From VAYN01 sp964540905 (GTDB taxonomy: Bacteria > Actinomycetota > Thermoleophilia > Solirubrobacterales > 70-9), in the NCBI GenBank assembly GCA_964540905.1, contig CAZIOS010000010.1, forward strand, positions 1 to 64,000: a stretch of DNA of 64,000 nt, read 5' to 3'. Position numbers and translations under genes: made by a program. Shown here piece after piece: positions 32,455 through 39,298 of the stretch; the stretch's first letter is position 1, and every line of letters starts with the position of its first letter. The notes beneath the pieces were generated by a model, which was not told the origin of the DNA, searched no databases, and was given only the letters and a program-made list of their open reading frames with translations.

Positions 32455-33368
32455 ACGCCGGGCTTCCCTCTCGCCGGGCCTTCCCACTCGGCGTGGACGA
32501 GCTTCGCCCGAAGCTCGCTGCCGGTCAGCGGCACGTCCGCCCGTCCCGGCATGTCGACGGTCAGGTCTCCACTCCAGCGGCGGCTTGCCCTCTTGCCGCG
32601 GTCGAACCGGGCCGTTCCGGCAAAGGGGGCAGGGGGGCTAACGGTCGCAGTCTGAAGACGCGGGTCGTATCTGAAGGTCCGCGCCGGCATCAGTAGCGTC
32701 GTGCCCCTCTCGATCGAGATGCCATCGTGGTATTCGGAGACGCCGACTTCAAACCGCGCCTGGGCGTTGGGGCGGTTCTTGACGACACTGAGCTCCGGAC
32801 CCAATTGAGGATTGCGGATGCGCAGTTCCGCGCCGGGCATGGAAGGGCCACCGCCCCCACCAGAGACGCCGCCACACAGCGCGTTGAGCAGGAAGTCGAT
32901 ACTGCCCGGCGCGGAAGTCGCCTTGACTTCCGTGTAGCCCTCCTCGCCGTGGAAGTCGATCTTCCCCTCGTAGTAGCCGGAGTCGAAGGACACCGGCTTC
33001 CCTCCGCATTTGGGGCGAGCCGTCGTCGGCTGGCCCGACGGATGGAAGGCAACCGAGATTTCACCGAGTTCGCCGAGGTTGGCCTGGATCGACGTTTCGG
33101 TCACGGTGGCGGGGGCCGAGTAGCTGACCGCGGCGTGCTTTCCGCTCACGAATATCTCAACCCCGGCCGATCGCCCGTCCCGCGCCGGCACACCCAGGAC
33201 GACGAAGGAATAGCCGTTGCTGCCCTGTAGCTGAAACCCATCTGGGATTGGGAGCTTGGGCGAAGTTGCGGCCGCGGCGATGCTGGTCATCGTGAGCACG
33301 GCCAGAGCGGAGACCAGCAGCGCCCCCGCCCCTGTCCGTGCCATCCGCGAGCCTGTCGCCCTATACAT
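32451..33368 (-). CDS. Secreted protein of unknown function
   Basis: 305 residues from ATG 33368 (ATG 33344 or 33428 are alternatives). Signal peptide RTGAGALLVSALAVLTMTSIAAAA. The mature part is beta-rich with two cysteines (PKCGGKPVSF and NALCGGVSGG) and a Gly run. DSGYYEGKIDFHGEEGYTEV and RFDRGKRASRRWSGDLTVDM resemble secreted proteins that recur in Solirubrobacterales-type genomes, but I cannot name a family. It opens the less GC-rich accessory segment. Confidence 0.6.
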   Translation of the reverse strand: MYRATGSRMARTGAGALLVSALAVLTMTSIAAAATSPKLPIPDGFQLQGSNGYSFVVLGVPARDGRSAGVEIFVSGKHAAVSYSAPATVTETSIQANLGELGEISVAFHPSGQPTTARPKCGGKPVSFDSGYYEGKIDFHGEEGYTEVKATSAPGSIDFLLNALCGGVSGGGGGPSMPGAELRIRNPQLGPELSVVKNRPNAQARFEVGVSEYHDGISIERGTTLLMPARTFRYDPRLQTATVSPPAPFAGTARFDRGKRASRRWSGDLTVDMPGRADVPLTGSELRAKLVHAEWEGPARGKPGV

Positions 33369-33485
33369 GCTGGTGTCCGTGCGTCCGCAGGACTTCGAGG
33401 TTGATGCGTTCGCCGTTGCGGTGAGCATTCGTCTTGCTTGGCGCGATCACAGACGGACCCTATAAAAGATTCTCCAGTTCCCGGG

Positions 33486-33491
33486 TAGTAT
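33486..33491 (+). promoter_or_regulatory. Leaderless -10 element TAGTAT
   Basis: TAGTAT, then 7 nt, then ATG 33499. Confidence 0.6.
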
Positions 33492-33498
33492 CGAAGCG

Positions 33499-34056
33499 AT
33501 GCGCAGAGGGACATCGCTTGCACTCGTGGTGGTCGCCGCGCTTCTGGCCTTCGTCCCATCCGCCGCTGCCAGCTGCATCGCCAGGCACAGCGTCCCGATT
33601 GCGAGCGGTCCGAGCCCTGAAGGCGATCAATGGACGGTCGAAGGGACGATCGGCGACAACGGCAGCTGCAGCGAGTGGCTCTTCGGCATGGATTTCGATC
33701 TTCCCGGTGCGGTGCGCTGGGGCTGGGGAACCGGAATACCTGCGGGCGGTCATCTCTCCAAGGACTTCACGATCGATGCTTCAGACGATCTTCAGGAAGA
33801 TGGCTCCTGGCGCATTTTCAGCGGAACCGTGGCCGGCGGCGTGGCGAAGCTGGTAGCCGGGTTGAGCGATGGAAAGCGCCTTACGATCAAACCCAGATCG
33901 GCTCCCGCGCAGCTCCGCCGGCAAGTTGCCTGGCTGAGGAATGCCCGCTACTTCGTCCAGTACTACCCGCCAGAGGGCTTCGTCACCTCCGTCTCGCTTT
34001 TCAGCGCCTCAGGCCAGCTGCTGTATCAGGAACGTGGCTCTGAAGGCACGTTCTGA
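33499..34056 (+). CDS. Secreted protein of unknown function
   Basis: 185 residues with a clear signal peptide (RRGTSLALVVVAALLAFVPSAAAS). The mature chain is Trp/Gly-rich (SEWLFGMDFDLPGAVRWGWG) with two cysteines early (SCIARHSV and GSCSEWLF). No family is recognised. It is divergent from the other secreted protein, and its 3' end overlaps the broken minus-strand paralogue by 31 nt. Confidence 0.55.
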   Translation: MRRGTSLALVVVAALLAFVPSAAASCIARHSVPIASGPSPEGDQWTVEGTIGDNGSCSEWLFGMDFDLPGAVRWGWGTGIPAGGHLSKDFTIDASDDLQEDGSWRIFSGTVAGGVAKLVAGLSDGKRLTIKPRSAPAQLRRQVAWLRNARYFVQYYPPEGFVTSVSLFSASGQLLYQERGSEGTF

Positions 34057-34462
34057 CTACCTCCGCGATCCGCGCCTTCAACCCGAGCGCGAAGTAGTCG
34101 CCTCAGCCCGGCAGCGGGCTCGTTGAAGGTCGCGGCGAGGCCGTTGGCAAACTCGGCGCTCGGCGTCGGGGGAGCCGCGATGGCGCCGTCGGTGGCGTCG
34201 ATGGCGACGTGCTGGACGACGTAGCGCCGTTCTGAGGTCTCGGTCGCGGCGCCCCTTGGCTCGGCCAGCCTGCGGGCGTCGTGGCCGAGCTGGAAGGTGC
34301 ATATATGGCCACCGCGCGGGGATTGGGGCAGGCACCATAGGTGCCGAGGATGTGGATCAGCGCGTCTTCGTCGACGTCGTTCTCGGCGCATCGGGCGGGG
34401 ACGTCCTTCTTTGTGCGCTTGTAGTCGGCTTCGAGCCGGGCGATGTCGGCGGGGTGGATCAA
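34026..34462 (-). pseudogene. Frameshifted paralogue of the 34887-35285 gene
   Basis: Reading begins at TTG 34462 (TTGA overlap with the previous stop): IHPADIARLEADYKRTKK ... ALIHILGTYGACPNPRAVAI. After the (AT)3 run at 34301-34306 the homology to the paralogue continues in another frame: CTFQLGHDARRLAEPRG ... RRYVVQHVAIDATDGAIA. Removing one 2-nt repeat unit joins both parts into one protein of about 140 residues. The matching paralogue segments are AFQLGYELHRKQE and RYVVKHVVVDIDNDNI. It is either a recent inactivation or a phase-variable gene. Confidence 0.6.
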
Positions 34463-34890
34463 TTGAGAGGCGCCTCCCTCGGCTCGCCGGGCGTCGGCCC
34501 CGAGCGCAGCAGCGAGGCCCACACACCGCCACCGCCGTTGAGGATGCCGGTGACCACCACCGCCGCACCCGCTCGCAGCTCGCCCCCTGCCTCAGCGGCG
34601 ACCGCGTCGGGCACTTCGACCTCGCAGCTCGCCATCTCCTCACCCTCCCCAGGCTGTTCTTCGACCAGGAAGGCGACCAGTAGCAGGGTGACCGGCTCGC
34701 CCCTGCGGTCTTTGTCCTCCTGGGGTTCGGCGATCAGGACTCCGGAGAGAAAGACGGAGTTGAGCCCCAGCTCTGTCTGGGCCACCTCCAGGGCACGCAG
34801 CTCCTCTCCCAGTCCTTGCGGACTCCCGCAATGCAGGCAGGCGGCCTCGGCGTGTCGGCGCTCGGACCGGCAGGAGCGCGGGAGCCTCAC
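34459..34890 (-). CDS. OB-fold-like protein (possible SSB relative)
   Basis: 143 residues from ATG 34890, whose ATGA overlaps the upstream stop. The sequence VFLSGVLIAEPQEDKDRRGE - VTLLLVAFLVEE - CEVEVPDAVAAEAGGELRAG - AAVVVTGILNGGGGVWASLL follows the strand order of single-stranded-DNA-binding OB folds (GxL start, 'L+G..V.V.G.L' end). This is pattern-based only. The N-terminal 40 residues contain Cys residues (SCRSE, CLHCGS). It lies between two paralogous genes and is coupled to both. Confidence 0.45.
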   Translation of the reverse strand: MRLPRSCRSERRHAEAACLHCGSPQGLGEELRALEVAQTELGLNSVFLSGVLIAEPQEDKDRRGEPVTLLLVAFLVEEQPGEGEEMASCEVEVPDAVAAEAGGELRAGAAVVVTGILNGGGGVWASLLRSGPTPGEPREAPLN

Positions 34891-35285
34891 CCCCGGTCCT
34901 CATCCCAGCTATCGACGCCATCGAGTGGGTTCAGCAGCTCGGAGGTTTCCTCGGCTTCCTCACGGCGAAAGGTGGGATCGCTGACGATGTTGTCGTTGTC
35001 GATGTCGACGACGACGTGCTTGACGACGTAACGGGGGCCGGGGCGGCGGGCGGCGCGCTTCTGTTCCTGCTTTCGGTGCAGCTCATAGCCGAGCTGGAAG
35101 GCGGCGAGGGTCGCTCGGTGCACCTCGCCCTTGGAGAGGCAGATCTCGCCGGCCCGCACCATCGCCATCTCGCTGATGCCGTTTACCAGACACCAATCGG
35201 CGGTCACCCGTGGGAGCCCGATCCGCGCCAACTCGTCCACGTCCGGGGTCTCGAGCAGCGGCTTCCTCCCTACATCTTCAGGCAT
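34887..35285 (-). CDS. Unknown protein, paralogue of the 34026-34462 gene
   Basis: 132 residues from ATG 35285 with AAGGA upstream (GTG 35327 would add 14). It contains LLETPDVDELARIGLPRVTA, GEICLSKGEVHRATLAAFQL and RYVVKHVVVDIDNDNIVSDP, and has an acidic C-terminus. No known domain is recognised. It is the first gene of a three-gene minus-strand cassette (A, OB-fold-like, A') joined by 4-nt overlaps. The cassette layout, small proteins and neighbouring TA and regulator genes suggest accessory, possibly mobile-element-derived, DNA. Confidence 0.55.
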   Translation of the reverse strand: MPEDVGRKPLLETPDVDELARIGLPRVTADWCLVNGISEMAMVRAGEICLSKGEVHRATLAAFQLGYELHRKQEQKRAARRPGPRYVVKHVVVDIDNDNIVSDPTFRREEAEETSELLNPLDGVDSWDEDRG

Positions 35286-35599
35286 GGCAAGCCGTCCTTG
35301 TCTGGACCTTGAGGATGCGAGATTCACTCCTCTTGAGGCCAGCTTTTCCTACCGTTTTGTTTGGCACCTGATATCTCCTCAGGAGGGCGGCCTTTAGCAG
35401 GGCTTACCTCGCTCGATTCGAGAGTGCGACGGGGAGATTCAGGTTCACGGAGTGACACTCACCTCGCCCCCATTGCTTAGAACGGCGCCTACCTTTAACC
35501 ACTCGACGGATCTCCACAACCCAAGTATTCGAGCCCAGCAAATCAACCGCTGGAATATTTTCCAATCGGACTATGCGGGAGATGGACCATCAGCGATGA
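35286..35599. other. Stretch without a convincing gene
   Basis: About 310 nt upstream of the minus-strand cassette. It is less GC-rich than the rest. I find only frames with no ribosome site or family resemblance, and it should hold the cassette promoter. I cannot pinpoint it. Confidence 0.4.
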
Positions 35600-35644
35600 A
35601 CTGGCCTACTCGACGACAGATCCCTCCAGGTCGAGCAGGCCAGT
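35600..35644 (-). terminator. Hairpin downstream of the first 19-residue peptide gene
   Basis: 15-nt arms (35600-35614 and 35630-35644) pair fully on the minus strand, counting one G-U pair, around a 15-nt loop. It starts 14 nt past the peptide stop codon, marking that gene as its own transcription unit. Confidence 0.6.
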
Positions 35645-35658
35645 CTTTCGTGGACGAA

Positions 35659-35718
35659 TTAGCCGTTCTTGCTAATCGTCGCCGCCGGGAACGCGGTCAC
35701 CGCCTTCGCGATCTTCAT
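35659..35718 (-). CDS. 19-residue peptide MKIAKAVTAFPAATISKNG
   Basis: ATG 35718 is preceded by GGAAGGGGGTGAAGGC, a strong ribosome site, and the frame stops at TAA 35659. A hairpin follows. The peptide has the same length as the one at 36540-36599. It shares with it the start MK[IV]xK, and K and G at positions 17 and 19. No signal peptide. It is divergent from the ArsR-like regulator. It could be a signalling peptide, a leader peptide, or a small effector. That it is translated is supported by the ribosome site, terminator and twin; its function is unknown. Confidence 0.55.
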   Translation of the reverse strand: MKIAKAVTAFPAATISKNG

Positions 35719-35833
35719 GCCTTCACCCCCTTCCAACTTGATCGGAGTTGGGGCATGTCATGCGAACCCGGGGCCAGCTTCAGAAGGCAGGGCCCCCGGC
35801 CGCACTGCCCTCCCTGTGCCAGACCAACTGACT

Positions 35834-35869
35834 GATGCAAGTGTTCCCACCGATGTAAGAGGTTGCATC
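35834..35869. promoter_or_regulatory. Cluster of three GATGYAA half-sites
   Basis: GATGCAA (35834-35840), GATGTAA (35852-35858) and, inverted, TTGCATC (35863-35869) lie within 36 nt. The second and third form CGATG-N10-CATCG. Located between the divergent peptide gene and the ArsR-like gene, they are candidate operators of that regulator. Confidence 0.45.
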
Positions 35870-35948
35870 GAATAGGACGCACATAGCGGGCTCAAAGCAA
35901 TACGATCAAGAACTCAGTAATCCTTGAAACATTGGAGGTGTCCGCACT

Positions 35949-36533
35949 GTGGCTGTCATGAAAAGCAACGAGGCTCATCTGAACCTCCTGAAAGCCCTGG
36001 CTCATCCCATGCGCCTGAAAATTCTGGGCACGCTGAGTTGCCGGGAAACCAGCCCTGCGGAATTCGCGCGAGAGCATGGTCTGCAGGTATCCAACGTCGC
36101 TTACCACTTCAGAAGACTCTGCGAGCTGGGAGTGGCCGAGGTGACCGATGTCAAACCGGCCCGCGGCTCAACCGAGCACTTTCACCGCAGCATCCGACCG
36201 GTCGTCTTTGAGGATGACGTGTCGCGCGAGATGCCGGATGAGATGCAGCGCGTGATCACGCAGACCATCTTTCAGGACCTCGTCGGGCGCATCAGCCAGG
36301 CGATCGTCGCCGAGACCTTCGACGCTCGCAAGGATCGTCATTTCACCTGGACGCCGATGGTCCTTGACGAGCAGGGCTGGAATGAGGCGATGTCAATCCT
36401 CGCCTCGACTTTCAGTCAGCTCGCCGCAGTGGAGGAGAAGGCCGGAACGAGACTGGCGAAAGGATCAGGGGACCGGCTCGCCGCGACGATGGCACTCGTC
36501 GGCTTTGAATCCCCGATGGGCGAGGGGAGGTGA
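35949..36533 (+). CDS. ArsR-like winged-helix regulator
   Basis: 194 residues from GTG 35949 with GGAGG 10 nt upstream. The N-terminal winged helix reads LNLLKALAHPMRLKILGTLS, SPAEFAREHGLQVSNVAYHF, RRLCELGVAEV and ARGSTEHFHRSI. The C-terminal 100 residues (FQDLVGRISQAIVAETFDA, FTWTPMVLDEQGWNEAMSIL) are helical and may bind a ligand or mediate dimers, as in larger ArsR/PadR-like proteins. No metal-binding cysteine motif. A 19-residue peptide gene follows after 6 nt, which suggests that the peptide is its ligand or output. Confidence 0.75.
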   Translation: MAVMKSNEAHLNLLKALAHPMRLKILGTLSCRETSPAEFAREHGLQVSNVAYHFRRLCELGVAEVTDVKPARGSTEHFHRSIRPVVFEDDVSREMPDEMQRVITQTIFQDLVGRISQAIVAETFDARKDRHFTWTPMVLDEQGWNEAMSILASTFSQLAAVEEKAGTRLAKGSGDRLAATMALVGFESPMGEGR

Positions 36534-36539
36534 GATTCG

Positions 36540-36599
36540 ATGAAGGTGACGAAAGTTCCGCCCGTACAGGTGAGTCTCAAAGTCGCCAAGGCCGGCTAA
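36540..36599 (+). CDS. 19-residue peptide MKVTKVPPVQVSLKVAKAG
   Basis: ATG 36540 follows GGAGGTGA, a full-length match to the 16S anti-Shine-Dalgarno, after 6 nt. The gene starts 6 nt past the ArsR-like stop, so the two are one operon. Positive charge at both ends, Val/Pro in the middle and a C-terminal KAG give it the same frame as the 35659-35718 peptide. No signal sequence. It is much too short for standard gene callers. Function unknown; co-transcription with a regulator favours signalling or autoregulation. Confidence 0.6.
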   Translation: MKVTKVPPVQVSLKVAKAG

Positions 36600-36654
36600 A
36601 GCGGTCGACGCAGAGGGCTCATCCTTCGTCGGCTCCGACCCTGGCGCCTAAGTT

Positions 36655-36671
36655 GTAAGATGATATCTTAC
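36655..36671. promoter_or_regulatory. Operator palindrome of the second vapBC pair
   Basis: GTAAGAT-GAT-ATCTTAC is a perfect 7-3-7 dyad. It contains the -10 TATCTT (36664-36669), which is 6 nt before ATG 36676, so a bound antitoxin would block a leaderless promoter. Confidence 0.65.
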
Positions 36672-36675
36672 CTCG

Positions 36676-36903
36676 ATGAGAACGACCGTCTCCACCAAGG
36701 GCCAGATCGTCCTGCCGGCTGAGCTTCGCCGGCGCGACGGTATCGAGGCGGGACAGGAGTTCGAGGTCGAGCGCCTCGGGGCCGACGAGTACCGCCTGAC
36801 CCGGGTCGCCCCCTCCAACGAGGGGCTGGTCGACTGGCTGCTCGCCTGTCCTGAGAAGGGCTACTTCGTCGCGGTCGACTCCGAGTCGACCGACACTCTG
36901 TGA
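36676..36903 (+). CDS. vapB: AbrB/SpoVT-type antitoxin
   Basis: 75 residues. MRTTVSTKGQIVLPAELRRR DGIEAGQEFEVERLG is the swapped-hairpin AbrB domain that binds DNA as a dimer. The remainder (GLVDWLLACPEKGYFVAVDS) would wrap the toxin. The stop overlaps the toxin GTG (GTGA). It is a different antitoxin class from the pair at 711-947. Confidence 0.85.
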   Translation: MRTTVSTKGQIVLPAELRRRDGIEAGQEFEVERLGADEYRLTRVAPSNEGLVDWLLACPEKGYFVAVDSESTDTL

Positions 36904-37307
36904 GATTCCTGGTCGACGCCAACGTCCTCTCCGAGGCGACCAAGCCCGAGCCCGAGCCTCGCGTCGTGCAGTGGCTGCGCACCAACGAGCGCTCGCTCCT
37001 CGTCGACCCGGTCATCCTCGGCGAGGTTCGCTTCGGGATCGAGCTGCTCAGGCCCGGCGCCCGTCGCCGTGAGCTGGAGCGCTGGTTCGAGCAGGGCGTC
37101 AGCCGCATCCATTGCCTGCCCTGGGACGCGGCGGTCGGGCTGCGCTGGGCTCGGCTCCTCGCCGAGCTGCGCCGCCGCGGCCGGCCGATGTCGATCAAAG
37201 ACAGCCTGATCGCCGCCAGCGCCCTCACCCACGATTTGGCGCTGGCGACCCTGAACCGGCGCGACTTCGAGCCGGCGCGAGTGACGCTGGTCGATCCCCT
37301 GGCCTAG
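36900..37307 (+). CDS. vapC: VapC-type PIN-domain toxin
   Basis: 135 residues from GTG 36900. Acidic residues D6 (FLVDANVLSE), E42 (LGEVRFGIEL) and D101 (SIKDSLIAASAL) plus the C-terminal NRRDF form the Mg-RNase site. FitB-like VapC subgroup by the LVDANVLSEATKPEP opening. The stop shares CTAG with the convergent SufT-like gene. Confidence 0.88.
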   Translation: MRFLVDANVLSEATKPEPEPRVVQWLRTNERSLLVDPVILGEVRFGIELLRPGARRRELERWFEQGVSRIHCLPWDAAVGLRWARLLAELRRRGRPMSIKDSLIAASALTHDLALATLNRRDFEPARVTLVDPLA

Positions 37308-37642
37308 AAGCCCAGCGCGAACTTGGCGTCGTCGGTCATCATTTCCGGCGACCAGGCGGGGTCGAAGACCATCTTCGGGTGGACGGCGGAGACGCCGGGG
37401 AGGTCGCCGACGAACTCCTTCATCTGCTCGGAGACCTGGGGGCCGATCGGGCAGGCGGGGGTGGTCAGGGTGAAGGTGACGTAGACGTCGTCTTTCTCGA
37501 TCTCGACGTCGTAGACGAGGCCGAGCGAGACGAAGTCGAGGCCGAGCTCGGGGTCGATGACCTCCTCGAGCGCCTCGTAGACGTCCTCCTCGGTCAGGGT
37601 TTCGTCGTGCTCGCTGGGGGTCGCTGCGGTGTTCTCTGGCAT
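37304..37642 (-). CDS. sufT: SufT/MIP18-family (DUF59) Fe-S protein maturation factor
   Basis: 112 residues. TEEDVYEALEEVIDPELGLD, LGLVYDVEIEKDDVYVTFTL, TTPACPIGPQVSEQM and VFDPAWSPEMM are the DUF59 motifs, with the functional Cys in the TPACPIGP loop. Such proteins help deliver Fe-S clusters and usually end suf operons. Here it stands about 13 kb from the SUF genes. It has a leaderless promoter of its own. Confidence 0.85.
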   Translation of the reverse strand: MPENTAATPSEHDETLTEEDVYEALEEVIDPELGLDFVSLGLVYDVEIEKDDVYVTFTLTTPACPIGPQVSEQMKEFVGDLPGVSAVHPKMVFDPAWSPEMMTDDAKFALGF

Positions 37643-37648
37643 CGCCCC

Positions 37649-37654
37649 ATGGTA
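37649..37654 (-). promoter_or_regulatory. Leaderless -10 element TACCAT before sufT
   Basis: TACCAT on the minus strand, then 6 nt, then ATG 37642. Confidence 0.55.
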
Positions 37655-37669
37655 GCCGGGCGGCGGTGG

Positions 37670-38200
37670 CTACCTCGGCGGCAGCGGCTCCGGCGGCGGG
37701 CCCTCGCCGGGCGGGGCCAACTCCAGCTGCCACCAGCCGACGTCGCGCCAGGCGCCCTGCTTCCAGCCGATCCGGCGGCTGACGCCGACCGGCTCGAAGC
37801 CGAGCCGCCGGTGCAGGGCGACGCTGGCCGGGTTGGGCAGGGTGATGCCGGCGACCGCGATCTGGAAGCGCTGGGCGCGCAGGCGCTCGAACAGCGCCTC
37901 GTAGAGGCGGCGGCCGTGGCCCCGGCCGCGCTCGTCCTCGGCGACGTAGACGGAGACGTCGACCGCCCAGCGGTAGGCGGCGCGCTCGCGGTGGCGGCAG
38001 GCGTAGGCGTAGCCGCGCACCTCTCCCCCCTCCTCGGCGACCAGCCAGGGGTGGGTGCGGGAGCAGCGCTCGATCCGCGCCGCCATCTCCGCCGCGGCCG
38101 GGGCCGCGGCCTCGAAGGAGATGACGCTGGACTCGACGTAGGGGGCGTAGATCGCCGCGCAGGCGGCGGCGTCGCTGGCGGGATCGGCGTCGCGGACCAT
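37670..38200 (-). CDS. GNAT acetyltransferase, phosphinothricin-acetyltransferase-like
   Basis: 176 residues. VRDADPASDAAACAAIYAPY, VESSVISFEAAAP, VYVAEDERGRGHGRRLYEAL (acetyl-CoA loop) and SVALHRRLGFEPVGVSRRIG WKQGAW place it with the Pat/MnaT group, which acetylate methionine derivatives, methionine sulfoximine or phosphinothricin. The C-terminus is Pro-rich. A natural role in resistance to amino-acid analogues is likely but untested. Confidence 0.85.
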   Translation of the reverse strand: MVRDADPASDAAACAAIYAPYVESSVISFEAAAPAAAEMAARIERCSRTHPWLVAEEGGEVRGYAYACRHRERAAYRWAVDVSVYVAEDERGRGHGRRLYEALFERLRAQRFQIAVAGITLPNPASVALHRRLGFEPVGVSRRIGWKQGAWRDVGWWQLELAPPGEGPPPEPLPPR

Positions 38201-38206
38201 CGCGGC

Positions 38207-38212
38207 AATCTA
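38207..38212 (-). promoter_or_regulatory. Leaderless -10 element TAGATT
   Basis: TAGATT on the minus strand, then 6 nt, then ATG 38200 of the acetyltransferase gene. Confidence 0.6.
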
Positions 38213-38257
38213 GAGGCCGCGCCGCCCGCCGCGCCGCCGCAATCCTTTTCGCGCCAA

Positions 38258-38263
38258 TAGGCT
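38258..38263 (+). promoter_or_regulatory. -10 element TAGGCT
   Basis: TAGGCT, then 8 nt, then ATG 38272. Confidence 0.5.
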
Positions 38264-38271
38264 GCCGCTCG

Positions 38272-38664
38272 ATGAGCGACTCGGGCCAGATCCTGCGGCG
38301 GTCGATCGGGGTGGTCTTCGCCGATGGCGGCCTGCTGGCGCTGACCTCGGTGCTGCCGCCCGGGCGCAACGGGCACGGCGAGGAGGAGGTCGCGGCGGTG
38401 CTCTGTGACCCCGACGCGGGGCCGGTCCAGTTCGAGCAGGCGCTGCTCTCGACCGAGTACGGCGAGGACGGCGTCCAGCGCCGTGCCACCCTCGAGCTCT
38501 GGCCCGAGGGCGACGACGCGCGGCCGCTGCGCGGCGCCGGCACCCTGATCAGCTCGATCGCGGTGCGCCGCCAGGGGCTGAACGCGGAGATCGCCTTCTT
38601 CCGCTGGTCTGTCGAGGGACGCGAGGGGCTCGGCCACTACGAGGTGGCCCGGGCCGATGGCTGA
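38272..38664 (+). CDS. Hypothetical protein
   Basis: 130 residues, soluble, alternating strands (SIGVVFADGGLLALTSVLPP, VQRRATLELWPEGDDARPLR, LNAEIAFFRWSVEGREGLGH). No family recognised. It overlaps the HAD hydrolase gene by 8 nt and is probably translated with it. Confidence 0.5.
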   Translation: MSDSGQILRRSIGVVFADGGLLALTSVLPPGRNGHGEEEVAAVLCDPDAGPVQFEQALLSTEYGEDGVQRRATLELWPEGDDARPLRGAGTLISSIAVRRQGLNAEIAFFRWSVEGREGLGHYEVARADG

Positions 38665-39298
38665 GATCGAGGCGATCGTCTGCGACTTCGGCGGCGTCCT
38701 GACGACGCCGCTGCTGAGCTCCTTCATGGCGGTCCAGGACGAGATCGGGATCTCCCCTGAGACGCTCGGCCAGGCGATGCGGGCGCTGACCGAGGAGGAC
38801 GGCGACAACCCGCTGTTCGCGCTCGAGCGCGGCGAGGTCACCGAGGTCACCTTTCTCGAGCGCCTCGCCGACGGGCTGGAGCCTCTGCTCGGCCAGCGGC
38901 CGCAGCTGCACCGCTTCCGCGAGATCTACTTCGCGGCGCTGCACCCGAACCAGCCGATGATCGCGCTGATGCGCGAGCTGCAGGCGGACGGCAAACGGAT
39001 GGCGATGCTGACCAACAACGTGCGCGAGTGGGAGCCGCTGTGGCGCTCGATGCTGCCGGTCGACGAGATCTTCGAGACCGTCGTCGACTCCGCCTTCGTC
39101 GGCCTGCGCAAGCCGGAAGCGCGGATCTACGAGCTGACCCTGGAGCGGCTCGGCCTGCCCGCCGGCGCCTGCCTCTTCGTCGACGACCTCGAGCACAACT
39201 GCGAGGGCGCCCGCGCCACCGGCATGAACACCGTCCACTTCCGCGACAACGAGCAGGCGATCGCCGCGATCCGCGCACTTGTAAAGATGCAGGGGTGA
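38657..39298 (+). CDS. HAD-superfamily hydrolase
   Basis: 213 residues. Motif I VCDFGGVLTT (nucleophile Asp10), motif II MLTNNVREW, motif III lysine in GLRKPEARIY and motif IV FVDDLEHNCEGA are intact. The all-helical cap of about 70 residues after motif I fits the acyl-CoA dehydrogenase-associated/epoxide hydrolase N-terminal phosphatase group. The substrate is unknown. The stop overlaps the next ATG by one base (TGATG). Confidence 0.82.
   Translation: MAEIEAIVCDFGGVLTTPLLSSFMAVQDEIGISPETLGQAMRALTEEDGDNPLFALERGEVTEVTFLERLADGLEPLLGQRPQLHRFREIYFAALHPNQPMIALMRELQADGKRMAMLTNNVREWEPLWRSMLPVDEIFETVVDSAFVGLRKPEARIYELTLERLGLPAGACLFVDDLEHNCEGARATGMNTVHFRDNEQAIAAIRALVKMQG

Noticed and set aside
35505..35720. 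Possible CRISPR or tandem repeat array in the AT-richer gap
   Set aside because: No regularly spaced direct repeats are present; the only strong repeat is the single hairpin at 35600-35644.
35452..35835. 127-codon plus-strand frame in the accessory gap
   Set aside because: No ribosome site, no domain, and it overlaps the better supported 19-residue peptide gene and its terminator on the other strand.
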